Below are positions 8,869 to 18,732 of a DNA stretch of 64,000 nt, piece after piece. The stretch comes from Streptomyces sp. Tu 3180 (GTDB lineage Bacteria; Actinomycetota; Actinomycetes; Streptomycetales; Streptomycetaceae): NCBI RefSeq assembly GCF_009852415.1, contig NZ_WOXS01000002.1, forward strand, positions 7,728,001 to 7,792,000. The letters are read 5' to 3'. Both the position numbers and the translations under genes were made by a program. Within the stretch, counting starts at the first letter, position 1. Each line of letters begins with the position of its first letter. Under the pieces are notes generated by a model. That model did not search any database. It had not been told where the DNA came from and was given only the letters and a program-made list of their open reading frames with translations.

Positions 8869-9131
8869 CCCACCTGTACGCCGTCGCGCTGGGGACGCTG
8901 ATCGTGGCCGGTCTGCTCACCCTGGTGCGTCTCGTCCGCGGCCCGCGTGTCCTGGACCGCATCGTGGCGCTCGACGTCATCGTCACCATGGTCATCGCCG
9001 GAACAGCCGTGGGCATGACGCTGCGCGACGACAGCACCGCCCTCCCCGTGCTCGTGGTCCTCGCCCTGCTGGCCTTCATCGGGTCGGTGACCGCGGCCCA
9101 CCTCGTCGAGAAACGGAAAGGCATGCGATGA
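8865..9131 (+). CDS. mrpF: Mrp antiporter subunit F
   Basis: 88 residues from ATG 8865 with GAGGGAG upstream. Three membrane helices make up most of the protein. The RGPRVLDRIVALDVI segment at residues about 24-38, with a conserved aspartate, is the family signature. It overlaps mrpE and mrpG by four bases each, so its translation is coupled to both. Confidence 0.93.
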   Translation: MTHLYAVALGTLIVAGLLTLVRLVRGPRVLDRIVALDVIVTMVIAGTAVGMTLRDDSTALPVLVVLALLAFIGSVTAAHLVEKRKGMR

Positions 9132-9544
9132 CCGTCCTGCGTGACGCCGTCACCGCCGTCCTGTTCCTCACCGGCGCGTGCTTCTGCCTGCTCGGCGCCC
9201 TGGGGCTGCTCCGCTTCCCGGGCACCGTGAGCCGCCTCCACGCGGCGGCCAAGGCGCAGACCCTGGGCCTGCTGCTCGTCCTGGTCGGCGCGGCCGTGCA
9301 CCTGCCCCTCAGGAACGCCCCGGTGCTGCTGCTCGTCGCCCTCTTCCAGTTGTTCAACGCGCCCATCACCAGCCAGATCGTCGGCCGCATCGCCTACCGC
9401 ACCGACGCGGTCGACCGCGGCCGGCTGTTCACCGACGAACTCGCCGACCGCCTCGCCCGGGACGGCACCCCCCTGCACGGGCACGGCGGCCCCGCCCCGG
9501 ACGCGGCGGGGGAGGGGGAGAGGCGGGACGGCACGGACCGCTGA
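9128..9544 (+). CDS. mrpG: Mrp antiporter subunit G
   Basis: 138 residues from ATG 9128. Helices lie at about 9-28, 42-60 and 62-82. LLRFPGTVSRLHAAAKAQTL and the FQLFNAPITSQIVGRIAYR segment identify MnhG/PhaG. A hydrophilic tail after residue 95 is rich in Gly and charged residues. This is the last Mrp gene; the next gene follows after 98 bp. Confidence 0.93.
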   Translation: MTVLRDAVTAVLFLTGACFCLLGALGLLRFPGTVSRLHAAAKAQTLGLLLVLVGAAVHLPLRNAPVLLLVALFQLFNAPITSQIVGRIAYRTDAVDRGRLFTDELADRLARDGTPLHGHGGPAPDAAGEGERRDGTDR

Positions 9545-9642
9545 CGTTTGTGCCGGGGGCCGCACGGAACCCGTCAGGTCCCTGCCAGCGTGGTGCGCGG
9601 CCGGATCGCGCGGGCGCGCGTCAGCGAGAAAACGGAAGGTCG

Positions 9643-11487
9643 ATGGCCGGCATGAAGGTATCCGACTACATCCTCCAGCGGTTGCGCGAGTGGGAGGTGG
9701 ACCACGTCTTCGCCTACGCGGGCGACGGCATCAACGGGCTGCTGGCGGCGTGGGGACGGGCCGACGACGCTCCGAAGTTCGTCCAGTCCCGGCACGAGGA
9801 GATGTCCGCGTTCCAGGCCGTCGGATACGCGAAGTTCTCCGGCCGGGTCGGCGTCTGCGCGGCCACGTCGGGCCCCGGGGCGATCCACCTGCTCAACGGG
9901 CTGTACGACGCGAAACTCGACCACGTGCCCGTCGTCGCGCTGGTCGGGCAGACCAACCGCAGCGCGATGGGCGGCTCGTACCAGCAGGAAGTCGACCTGC
10001 AGAACCTGTACAAGGACGTCGCCTCCGACTTCTGCGAGACCGCGACGGTGCCGGAGCAACTGCCGAACCTCATCGACCGCGCCATCCGCACCGCGTACGC
10101 GCGGCGCACGGTCACCGCCGTCATCGTCCCCGCCGACGTGCAGGAACTGGACTACAGCCCGCCGACGCACGCCTTCAAGATGGTTCCGTCGAGCATGGGG
10201 ACCGGCCGGTACGCCCCGGTGCCCGCCGACGCCGACGTCCGGCGGGCCGCCGAGGTCCTCAACGCCGGTGAGAAGGTCGCCGTGCTCATCGGCCAGGGCG
10301 CCCGCGGCGCGCGCGCCGAGGTGGAGGCACTGGCGGACGCCCTCGGGGCGGGTGTCGCGAAGGCCCTGCTCGGCAAGGACGTGCTCCCCGACGACCTGCC
10401 CTACGTCACCGGTGCCATCGGCCTGCTCGGCACCCGGCCCTCCTACGAGCTGATGCGGGACTGCGACACCCTGCTGATGATCGGTTCCAGCTTCCCGTAC
10501 ACGCAGTTCATGCCGGAGCTGGACCAGGCGCGCGGGGTGCAGATCGACATCGACCCGCACATGATCGGCCTGCGGTACCCCTTCGAGGTGAACCTCGTCG
10601 GCGACGCGCGCGAGACGCTGCGCCGGCTCCTGCCGCACCTGCGCCGCAAGGAGGACCGGACCTGGCGCGAGAAGATCGAGGAGGACGTCGCCCGGTGGTG
10701 GGAGGTCATGGAGCGGCGCGCCGCCGTGGAAGCCGACCCGATCAACCCGGAGTACGTGGTGCACGCCCTCGACGGGCGGCTCCCCGAGGACGCGATCGTC
10801 ACCGCCGACTCCGGTTCCGCGGCCAACTGGTACGCCCGCCACCTGCGGCTGCGCGGGCGGATGCGCGGCTCCCTGTCGGGCACCCTGGCCACCATGGGCC
10901 CCGGGGTGCCCTACGCCATCGGTGCGAAGTTCGCACACCCCGAGCGGCCCGCCATCGCCCTCGTCGGGGACGGCGCCATGCAGATGAACGGCATGATGGA
11001 GATGGTCACGGCCGCCAAGTACCGGCAGCAGTGGTCCGATCCGCGCCTGGTCGTGGCCGTCCTCAACAACCGGGACCTGAACCAGGTCACCTGGGAGATG
11101 CGGGCGATGTCCGGGGCACCGCAGTTCGAGGAGTCGCAGCACCTTCCCGACCTGCCGTACGCCGAGATCGCGCAGCGGATCGGTCTCGACGGCGTGCGCG
11201 TGGAGAAGCCCGAGCAGGTCGAGGAGGCCTGGGACCGTGCGCTGGCGGCCGACCGGCCCTTCGTCATCGACTTCCGCACCGACCCGGCCGTGCCGCCGAT
11301 CCCGCCGCACGCGGAACCGGACCAGATCGAGGCCACGGCCTCCGCGATCCTCCACGGCGACAGCGACCGTGGCTCCATGATCAGGCAGGGGTTCAAGGCC
11401 AAGGTGCAGGAGATGCTGCCCGGCACCCGGCGCCGGGCCGGCCGTCGCGGCGCCGGAGCCGACGACGGCGCCGAAGGCCGTTCGTGA
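9643..11487 (+). CDS. Thiamine-pyrophosphate enzyme, pyruvate oxidase/acetolactate synthase-like
   Basis: 614 residues from ATG 9643 behind GGAAGG; the ATG at 9652 is an alternative start. The three-domain ThDP-enzyme fold is complete. The N-terminal Pyr domain carries the catalytic glutamate in SRHEEMSAFQAVGYAKFSG (residues 52-53). A central domain spans about 190-330. The C-terminal PP domain carries GDGAMQMNG near 443 and LNNRDLNQ near 475, the Mg/ThDP-binding GDG...NN motif. It belongs to the PoxB-like subgroup usually annotated thiamine pyrophosphate-requiring protein. It presumably decarboxylates pyruvate, but product and acceptor are not readable. The C-terminal 25 residues are basic. 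It probably has its own promoter in the 98-bp gap and a terminator at 11499-11529. Confidence 0.85.
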   Translation: MAGMKVSDYILQRLREWEVDHVFAYAGDGINGLLAAWGRADDAPKFVQSRHEEMSAFQAVGYAKFSGRVGVCAATSGPGAIHLLNGLYDAKLDHVPVVALVGQTNRSAMGGSYQQEVDLQNLYKDVASDFCETATVPEQLPNLIDRAIRTAYARRTVTAVIVPADVQELDYSPPTHAFKMVPSSMGTGRYAPVPADADVRRAAEVLNAGEKVAVLIGQGARGARAEVEALADALGAGVAKALLGKDVLPDDLPYVTGAIGLLGTRPSYELMRDCDTLLMIGSSFPYTQFMPELDQARGVQIDIDPHMIGLRYPFEVNLVGDARETLRRLLPHLRRKEDRTWREKIEEDVARWWEVMERRAAVEADPINPEYVVHALDGRLPEDAIVTADSGSAANWYARHLRLRGRMRGSLSGTLATMGPGVPYAIGAKFAHPERPAIALVGDGAMQMNGMMEMVTAAKYRQQWSDPRLVVAVLNNRDLNQVTWEMRAMSGAPQFEESQHLPDLPYAEIAQRIGLDGVRVEKPEQVEEAWDRALAADRPFVIDFRTDPAVPPIPPHAEPDQIEATASAILHGDSDRGSMIRQGFKAKVQEMLPGTRRRAGRRGAGADDGAEGRS

Positions 11488-11498
11488 GCCCGTCCGGC

Positions 11499-11529
11499 GG
11501 CCCGGCCGTCCCGCGTCCCCGGCCGGGCC
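11499..11529 (+). terminator. Hairpin terminator after the ThDP enzyme gene
   Basis: A perfect 10-bp stem (GGCCCGGCCG with CGGCCGGGCC) and an 11-base loop begin 12 bases past the stop. There is no U-tract, as is usual in Streptomyces. It lies between convergent genes and may act in both directions. Confidence 0.6.
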
Positions 11530-11636
11530 CGGCGTGTCGTGCTCCCGGCCGCGGGCACCGGTGGCCGGGGAACGCCTTGCGCGACGTCTCCCGCCGCAGG
11601 GGAGACCGGCAGGCGCCGGTCGAGCGGGGCCCGGGG

Positions 11637-12203
11637 TCAGGCCGTCAGCTCCGCCGCCCCGAAGGACACGTCGAAGCGGTCGCACCAGATGGTGACGCTG
11701 CGGAAGTCGGCCGGGTCGACGCCGGCGGGCAGCGGGTAGTTCTGGTCACCCTTGTTGCCCTTGAGCTTGCCGAGAGCGACGTGCTTCCCGTCGTCGAAGA
11801 CGTGCCATCCCGCCTTGCCCTCGATCACCGGCGCGTCCGTCAGCCAGACGTGCAGATCGGGGCCGTTGGAGGTGTCCAGCCCCTCGAACCGCAGGACGTG
11901 CGAGCCGTCGGCCAGGCGCAGGACGCGGACCGTGCCGGTGGTGCGGTGCTCGTGGGTGACGAGTGCGCCGTCGGCGACGGTCCGCGGGCCCGGGTCCGCG
12001 GCCGGTGAGGACGGGGGGCCCGAGGCCGTCGCGGTGGGGGAGGGCCGTCGCGACGCGGCCGCGGGGAGCTCCTCCCGCACCTCCTCGTCCACCCACAGTC
12101 TCCACGGCTGGAACCAGTACAGCCCCAGGCCCGCCAACGCGACGGCCGGCACCGCGGCCACGGCCGCCACCCGCCGGGCCGCCCCTCCACCCGCACGTCC
12201 CAC
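11637..12203 (-). CDS. DM13-domain exported protein
   Basis: 188 residues from GTG 12203, chosen because AAGGGAGTG sits at the right distance upstream. An N-terminal membrane anchor or uncleaved signal spans residues about 12-34 (VAAVAAVPAVALAGLGLYWF). A Pro/Ser/Ala-rich linker follows. A DM13 domain covers about 80-188, with DGSHVLRFEGLDTSNGPDLH near 105, the VWLTD segment, GKLKGNKGDQNYPLP and the closing VTIWCDRFDVSFG cysteine motif. DM13 is a DOMON-like extracytoplasmic fold with a nearly invariant cysteine, suggested to take part in redox reactions; no enzyme function is known. It is divergent from the dehydratase gene at 12408. Confidence 0.85.
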   Translation of the reverse strand: MGRAGGGAARRVAAVAAVPAVALAGLGLYWFQPWRLWVDEEVREELPAAASRRPSPTATASGPPSSPAADPGPRTVADGALVTHEHRTTGTVRVLRLADGSHVLRFEGLDTSNGPDLHVWLTDAPVIEGKAGWHVFDDGKHVALGKLKGNKGDQNYPLPAGVDPADFRSVTIWCDRFDVSFGAAELTA

Positions 12204-12407
12204 GACTTCACTCCCTTCCGGCGCGCACGTCCTCATCCGCGCGCCCGTCACCACGGCTGACGCAAACCAGAGTGGCCGACGGACGGGCCGGGTGGTGCGC
12301 GCGGGACCCGGCCGTCAGACTCCTGTAAGGACCTGACGATCGGCCGGCCGTCGAACCGGGTATCCCTCGTCCGGACGTACGGTCCGAGCATCCTCCGGAG
12401 GCACCGA

Positions 12408-13442
12408 GTGACGACCACGCATCCGCCCGTCACCCTCGACGACGTCCGCGCCGCGGCCGAGCGGCTCAAGGGCGTCGCGCACCGCACGCCGGTCCTGCGC
12501 TCGCGCACCCTGGACGCGCTCGCCGGCGCCGAGGTCCACCTCAAGTGCGAGAACTTCCAGCGGGTCGGCGCCTTCAAGTTCCGCGGCGCCCACCACGCGG
12601 TCTCCCGTCTCACCCCCGAGCAGCTGTCCCGGGGCGTCGTCGCCCACTCCTCCGGCAACCACGCCCAGGCCGTCGCCCTGGCCGCCCGGGAGCTGGGCAC
12701 CACCGCCGTCGTCGTCATGCCCGGGGACGCGCCGCCGTCGAAGCGCGCGGCCACCGAGGGATACGGCGCCGAGATCGTCACGTACGACCGCTACACCGGC
12801 GACCGCGTCGCCGTCGCTCAGGCACTGGCCGCCGAGCGCGGGCTGACCCTCGTCCCCCCGTACGACCACCCGCACGTCATCGCCGGACAGGGCACGGCCG
12901 CTCTCGAACTGCTCGAGGAGGCGGGAGAGCTGGACGCGCTGCTCGCACCGGTCGGCGGCGGCGGGCTGATCGCCGGGAGCGCCACCGCCGTCAAGGGCCT
13001 GTGCCCGGCGGCCCGGGTGATCGGCGTCGAGCCGGAGGCCGGGGACGACACCAGACGGTCGCTGGAGGCCGGGCGCCGCGTGAGCATCCCGGTCCCGCGC
13101 ACCATCGCCGACGGCCAGGCGCTGCACACCCCCGGTGAGCTGACGTTCTCCCTCAACCGGCGGCTGCTGGACGGGATCGTGCTGGTCGGCGACGACGAGA
13201 TCAGGGACGCGATGCGGTTCGCCTTCGAGCGGCTGAAGATCGTCCTGGAGCCGAGCGGGGCCACCGCGCTGGCCGCGCTGCTCACCGGCCGCGCGGGCAC
13301 CCTCCCGGGCCGGGTCGGGGTGATCCTCTCCGGCGGGAACGTCGACGCCGAGCGCTTCGCACGGCTCTGCGGGCCCGGCGACCGACCGGCCGACCGGCCC
13401 CGTCACCCGAATGGCGTCCCCGAGGGGACGGGCGGACGATGA
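12408..13442 (+). CDS. PLP-dependent threonine/serine dehydratase-like enzyme
   Basis: 344 residues from GTG 12408 behind CCGGAGG. Fold-type II PLP enzyme: GAFKFRG holds the Schiff-base lysine (Lys57), SSGNHAQA (83-90) binds the substrate carboxylate, GGGGLIAG near 182 holds the PLP phosphate, and SGGNVD near 314 closes the active site. The length and lack of a C-terminal ACT domain place it with catabolic threonine dehydratase, serine racemase or threo-3-hydroxyaspartate ammonia-lyase rather than biosynthetic IlvA. The 20-residue Arg/Pro tail is unusual. The downstream cupin gene may be co-transcribed. Confidence 0.88.
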   Translation: MTTTHPPVTLDDVRAAAERLKGVAHRTPVLRSRTLDALAGAEVHLKCENFQRVGAFKFRGAHHAVSRLTPEQLSRGVVAHSSGNHAQAVALAARELGTTAVVVMPGDAPPSKRAATEGYGAEIVTYDRYTGDRVAVAQALAAERGLTLVPPYDHPHVIAGQGTAALELLEEAGELDALLAPVGGGGLIAGSATAVKGLCPAARVIGVEPEAGDDTRRSLEAGRRVSIPVPRTIADGQALHTPGELTFSLNRRLLDGIVLVGDDEIRDAMRFAFERLKIVLEPSGATALAALLTGRAGTLPGRVGVILSGGNVDAERFARLCGPGDRPADRPRHPNGVPEGTGGR

Positions 13443-13531
13443 ACGGGTGGGGCCCGGCCCCGCCGGTGCCGTTCGGGACAGACGGAGACCGGACCCGGTC
13501 GTGCAGGGCGACGACCGGAAGGGAGAAGGAC

Positions 13532-13891
13532 ATGCTGGAGGTCAAGACGCTGGACAAGCCGGACGAGCGACGTGATTTCCCCAGGGGGCACCTCGAAGCC
13601 GTCCACATGACGGGACTGGACTTCGCCGTGGCCACGTTCGAGCCCGGGTGGCGCTGGTCCGAGTCCGTCGGTCCCATCGCGGGCACCGAGAGCTGCGAGA
13701 TCCACCACAACGGCTACGTCGTCCAGGGCCGTATGCACATCCGGATGAACGACGGCGCCGAGCGCGAGGTCGGCCCCGGCGACGTCTTCGTCTGCGCACC
13801 CGGCCACGACGCGTGGGTCGTCGGCGACGACCAGGTCGTGGTGTACGACTTCGCGGGCGGCATGGCCCAGACGTACGCGAAGGCGGACTGA
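13532..13891 (+). CDS. Small cupin-domain protein
   Basis: 119 residues from ATG 13532, chosen for its GGGAGAAGGA site; an upstream ATG at 13439 would add 31 atypical residues and overlap the dehydratase stop. A single cupin barrel is visible. Motif 1 is degenerate (SCEIHHNGYVVQGRMHI, two His and a Glu), and motif 2 is PGDVFVCAPGHDAWVVGDD. Cupins of this size bind a metal and act as small dioxygenases, isomerases or sensors; which one applies here is unknown. The 89-bp spacing to the dehydratase gene suggests possible co-expression. Confidence 0.8.
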   Translation: MLEVKTLDKPDERRDFPRGHLEAVHMTGLDFAVATFEPGWRWSESVGPIAGTESCEIHHNGYVVQGRMHIRMNDGAEREVGPGDVFVCAPGHDAWVVGDDQVVVYDFAGGMAQTYAKAD

Positions 13892-13908
13892 CCCGTACGC
13901 GAAGGCGG
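13872..13908 (+). repeat. 22-bp-period tandem duplication at the cupin gene end
   Basis: The 15-mer CGTACGCGAAGGCGG occurs at 13872-13886, inside the last codons, and again at 13894-13908 just past the stop. Each copy is followed by a similar TGACC. It looks like a short slippage duplication of the gene end. Confidence 0.6.
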
Positions 13909-13934
13909 GTGACCGGCCCGGGCCGGTCACCCGC
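13905..13934 (+). terminator. Perfect 30-nt palindromic terminator
   Basis: Bases 13905-13934 form an uninterrupted palindrome (each arm GCGGGTGACCGGCCC) 14 bases past the cupin stop. The gene beyond is convergent, so it probably serves as the terminator of the dehydratase-cupin unit. Confidence 0.6.
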
Positions 13935-14132
13935 GGCCGTCTCCCCGGCGGGTCTTCCCGCCCCCGCCCGTGAGGCGCCCGGCGGGCGCCCGCCGGCGGC
14001 GGTCACCGGCCCCACCCCCGGGCTGCCGGAGACCGGACGACGGCCGGCGGGGGAAACGGGGCGCAGCCGCCCCCGCCGAGTGCGGGGATCGGCTGTTCAC
14101 GGCCCGCGGGGCCGTCCGGCCCTCCGGCGCGG

Positions 14133-15493
14133 TCACACCGGCAGCAGGCGCCCGGCCAGCGCGCTCAGCTGCCGTACGGTGCGGCACTCGTGCATCTCCA
14201 CCAGCTCGGCGTACTCGGGCGCGGCGGAGTCGCCGGTGCCCCAGCGGGAGCGCTGCTCGGGATTGAGCCAGTACACGCGCCGCGCCCGTCCGGTCAGTTC
14301 GCGCACGGCCGGCAGGTTCGGGTCGGCCGTGTTGGTGCGGGCGTCGCCGAGGACGAACACGGTCGTGCGCGGGCCGACGGCACCGGCGTACCGTTCGGTG
14401 AACTCGCCCAGCGCCATGCCGTAGTCGCTGCTGCCGTGCCAGCCGGTGACGGTCGCCTCGGCCCGGATCCGCCCGCTCAGGCCCTCCGGGTCGGCGGCGC
14501 CGCGCACGAGCAGCCCGGTCACCTCGTCGACCCGGTTGACGAAGGCGAACACCCGCACCTTCGAGAACTGGTCGTGCAGCGCCTGCACCAGCAGCATCGT
14601 GAAGTCGGAGAACCCGGACACCGATCCGGAGACGTCGCACAGCAGCACCAGTTCGGGCCGGGCGGGCCGGCGCCGGCGCAGCACCGGCCGCATCGGCACC
14701 CCGCCCGTCGACAGCGAACCGCGCAGGGTCCGCCGCAGGTCGATGCTGCCGCGCGCGGCCCTGCGGCGCCGTGCGGCCAGCCGGGTCGCCAGCTTCCGGG
14801 CCAACGGCTGGACCGTACGGCGCAGTTCGGCCAGCCGGTCCTTCCCGGCGAACAGGAGGTCGACGCGGTCGGCGGACGGGGCCACCGCGCGCCGGGCGAC
14901 CTCGTCCCGCCCCCGCCGTTCGGCGACCCGGCGCCGCGCCTCCGTGGCCACCAGCCGCCGGAACTCCTCGATCCGGCGCCGGATCTCGTCCTCCAGCAGC
15001 CGGTCGCCGAAGCCCGCGGCGCCGTCCCGCCCGCGCACCTCGTCCCGTACCCGCGCGAGCAGCGTCTGCGGACGCAGCCGGTCCAGCGTCCGGTACGACG
15101 ACCAGCCGTCCGAGGCGGGTGAACTCCCGTATCCGCCGAAGCCGTCGACCGCCTCCACCGCCAGCCGGGCCATCAGCGCGGCGTCGTCGTCGGCGAGGGC
15201 GGCCGCCAGCCGGTCGCGCAGGTCCTCCCGGTCCGCGGGTCCGCCCCGCGGCGCGCCGACCCCGCGCGGGAAGTACAGGTCGAAGACCGCGTCGAACACC
15301 GGCCGTTGGCCGGTGCCGTGCAGCAGGGTCGCCGCCAGGCCCTCCCGGAGCGGCTCCCGGTCGGTCAGTCCGAGGGCCTCCACCGCCCGCGCCGCGTCCA
15401 CGGTCTCGCCGGTGCCGATGCGTACGCCGTGCGAGCGGAGCGCGTCGACGAGACCGGTCAGCCGCGCCGCGAGGTCCGCGGGCGGGGCGGCGG

Positions 15494-15497
<4 letters not shown>
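14133..15497 (-). CDS. VWA-domain protein (MoxR partner)
   Basis: 454 residues from GTG 15497, whose GTGA overlaps the stop of the MoxR gene, so the pair is translationally coupled. The N-terminal 250 residues are helical and charged, as in VWA-containing CoxE-like proteins. A von Willebrand A domain follows from about residue 280, with the metal-ion-dependent adhesion motif DVSGSVSGFS near 289, a threonine-containing loop around TVTGWHGSSDYG, and VFVLGDARTNTADPN near 390. The C-terminus holds WLNPEQRSRWGTGDSAAPEY, a pattern I associate with CoxE-like proteins. With MoxR it is expected to act as a chaperone that matures or inserts cofactors into a protein complex; the client is not apparent. 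Confidence 0.9.
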
Positions 15498-16351
<854 letters not shown>

Positions 16352-16509
16352 GGAAGGGCCTCCAGACCGGCGGCGATACCAGGAGACCTATCTAAGCGCT
16401 TGTTCAGGCCCGCTGTCACGGGGTGCCGCCCCGCGCTCCCGGGAAGCCGGCGGCGGGGGACGGCCGAGGGGCGTCCGCCGCGGCGGACGCCCCGGTGCCC
16501 GGGCCGGTC

Positions 16510-17820
16510 TCACGCGGTCACCGCGACCGCCCGCACCGCCGGAGTGCGCAGCACGTGCCGGGCCGTGAGCAGACTCGTCCCCAGCGTCGTCACCGCCGCG
16601 ATCGAGACCACGACGGCCCAGACACCGGCCGTCTGCCCCGGCACCACCGCGTCACCGCGGACCACGGTGAACGGCACGATCCCCGCCAGTGCCGCCAGCG
16701 TGCCGAACAGCACCCCGGTGACCGTCAGGACCAGCGCCTCGGCCCCCACCGTTCCCAGCACCTGCGCGGGCGTCGCCCCGGCGAGCCGCTGCTGCCCGAA
16801 CTCTCGGCCCCGGTAGATCGTCGCCGCGTACAGCGAGTTGACCAGCATGACGCAGACGAAGACCACGATGATGCCGACCACCGTGAAGTTGAGCGTCTCC
16901 AGGTTCTTCGCGTCGACCGACTTCACCGTGCCGGCGGCCTCGACGGCGTCGTTCTCGACCCTCTGCATGGTCAGCGTGGCCGTGGACACCGCCGTGAACA
17001 TGATCAGCGACATCAGGATCCCGGCGAGCTGCCCGGACCGCTCCCGCAGGTTCCGCACGGCCAGCCAGCCGCTCGCGCCGCCCGGCGCCGGCCGGACCGG
17101 CACGCCCTTCAGCAGCCGCGCCGCCAGCAGCGCGCACCCCACCGACAGCAGGATCGACCCCTGGGCGGGCGGCGCCATCAGCGCGGAGTCCGTCGCCGAG
17201 AAGGCGAAGGTGGAGCACACCGCGGCGGCACCGGCCACCAGCGCCGCGTACGCGAGGAACGTCCGCGCCCGTCCCGGCCCCCGGTCCTCCCGCGTCGCCC
17301 GCCGCAGCGCGAGGAACGCCGCGCCGGCCGCCGCGAGCAGCGTGGTGCCGATGCCGCTCACCAGTGCGATCGGCCCGAAGGAACGGCCGACGGAGTCCGC
17401 GACCTGCCCGCTGTCCCGGAAGACCTCCAGCAGGACCCGCCCGCCCAGCATCGCCGGCACGACCGCCAGGGCCGCGCCCACCAGGGCCACGGCCGCCGCC
17501 TCGCCCACGACCATCCGCTTCAGCTGCGCCGGGGTCGCCCCCGAGCAGCGCAGCAGTTCCAGCTCGGCCGCCCGCTGCCGCACGGTGACCGTCAGGGTGG
17601 AGGCGACGGCGAAGAACACCAGCAGGGTGCCGTATCCGCCGACCACCCCGGCCGCCGTGCGCAGGGTCTGCTCGCTCACCGGGTCCACGCCCGGCTGCCC
17701 GGCCGTGTCGTGCAGGGAGCTGAACGTCATGACGACCGCCGCGCCCAGGAACGCGGAGAGCAGCGTCGAGAGGAACCGTCCGGGCCGCCGCCGGACCGAC
17801 CGCACCGCCAGTGCGAACAC
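16510..17820 (-). CDS. FtsX-like ABC transporter permease
   Basis: 436 residues from GTG 17820, three bases after the stop of the ATPase gene. An N-terminal helix follows FALAVRSVRRRPGRFLSTLL. Two FtsX-type repeats are visible, each with a three-helix bundle and a motif like RQRAAELELLRCSGATPAQL near 90 and YRGREFGQQRLAGATPAQVL near 335; these are the coupling helices. About eight helices in all. Such permeases do not import solutes; they export peptides or lipids, or transmit conformational change across the membrane. Regulation by a neighbouring two-component system is common in the family, but none is in this window. Confidence 0.9.
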   Translation of the reverse strand: MFALAVRSVRRRPGRFLSTLLSAFLGAAVVMTFSSLHDTAGQPGVDPVSEQTLRTAAGVVGGYGTLLVFFAVASTLTVTVRQRAAELELLRCSGATPAQLKRMVVGEAAAVALVGAALAVVPAMLGGRVLLEVFRDSGQVADSVGRSFGPIALVSGIGTTLLAAAGAAFLALRRATREDRGPGRARTFLAYAALVAGAAAVCSTFAFSATDSALMAPPAQGSILLSVGCALLAARLLKGVPVRPAPGGASGWLAVRNLRERSGQLAGILMSLIMFTAVSTATLTMQRVENDAVEAAGTVKSVDAKNLETLNFTVVGIIVVFVCVMLVNSLYAATIYRGREFGQQRLAGATPAQVLGTVGAEALVLTVTGVLFGTLAALAGIVPFTVVRGDAVVPGQTAGVWAVVVSIAAVTTLGTSLLTARHVLRTPAVRAVAVTA

Positions 17821-17823
17821 CGC

Positions 17824-18609
17824 TCACACCCCCGCCGCCACGTCGTCGCCCAGGTGCGCCAGCCGCTCGGCCACCGCGTCCGCCGTCGGCGCGTCCATCC
17901 GGCCCGCGAGCCGGCCGTCCGCGAGGAACAGCACGCTGTCGGCGTAGGAGGCGGCGACCGGGTCGTGCGTCACCATCACCACGGTCCGCCCGTGCACCCG
18001 CACCGCCTGCCGGAGCAGCCGCAGCACGTCCCGCGCGCTGCGCAGGTCCAGGGCGCCGGTCGGCTCGTCCGCGAAGACCACCCGGGGCTCGGTGACCAGC
18101 GCCCGGGCGATCGCGACCCGCTGCCGCTGACCGCCGGAGAGCCGGTCGGGCCGGTGCCCGAGCCGGTCGCCCAGGCCGACGGCGGTCAGGACCTCCCGGA
18201 CGCGCGCCCGGTCCACGCGCCGCCCGGCCAGCTTCAGCGGCAGCACCGTGTTCTGCGCGACGGTCAGCGTCTCCAGCAGGTTGTACTGCTGGAACACGAA
18301 CCCGATCCGCCCGCGCCGGAACCTCGTCAGCTCCGCCTCGCCGCCGCCCGTCAGCTCGGTCCCGTCGACCCGCACGATCCCGCTGTCCGGCCGCTCCAGC
18401 CCGGCCGCGCACCGCAGCAGCGTGGACTTGCCCGAGCCCGACGGTCCCATGACCGCCGTGAAAGTGCCGCGCCCGAGCCCGAGCGTCACCCCGTCCAGCG
18501 CGGTCACGGCACTCCCGGCGGTGCCGTAGGACTTGGTGACCTTCACCAGCCGCAGCGCCTCGGCGGCGGGTCCCGTGTCGTGGCCGCGCCGTGCCCCGTT
18601 GCGAAACAT
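17824..18609 (-). CDS. ABC transporter ATPase (LolD/MacB type)
   Basis: 261 residues from ATG 18609. This start is preferred over the in-frame ATG 18615 because the GGAGG lies eight bases from it. Walker A GPSGSGKST is near 55, Q-loop FVFQQYNLLETLTVAQN near 100, signature LSGGQRQRVAIARAL near 147, Walker B VVFADEPTGALD near 168 and the switch histidine VMVTHDP near 203. DEPTGALD and the Q-loop wording mark the MacB/LolD exporter subfamily. It forms an exporter with the FtsX-type permease directly downstream. Confidence 0.92.
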   Translation of the reverse strand: MFRNGARRGHDTGPAAEALRLVKVTKSYGTAGSAVTALDGVTLGLGRGTFTAVMGPSGSGKSTLLRCAAGLERPDSGIVRVDGTELTGGGEAELTRFRRGRIGFVFQQYNLLETLTVAQNTVLPLKLAGRRVDRARVREVLTAVGLGDRLGHRPDRLSGGQRQRVAIARALVTEPRVVFADEPTGALDLRSARDVLRLLRQAVRVHGRTVVMVTHDPVAASYADSVLFLADGRLAGRMDAPTADAVAERLAHLGDDVAAGV

Positions 18610-18698
18610 CGTCATCGCCTCCGTCCGGCACGCCTTGTGCCCCACCGAAGACGCTACGGAGGAGACGGCCGCACCACAGGGGGCGCAGAACCCGTATC

Positions 18699-18724
18699 GG
18701 GGGGTGCAGCCAGGGACACCCCCC
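18699..18724 (-). terminator. Hairpin terminator after lutC
   Basis: An 8-bp perfect stem (GGGGGGTG with CACCCCCC) and 10-base loop, nine bases past the lutC stop on the minus strand. It separates the lactate genes from the ABC exporter genes, whose promoter must lie in the remaining 90 bp. Confidence 0.6.
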
Positions 18725-18732
18725 GAGGGGGT

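Noticed and set aside
13439..13531. Longer cupin protein starting at ATG 13439
   Set aside because: The extra 31 residues are atypical for the family, while ATG 13532 has a strong ribosome-binding site.
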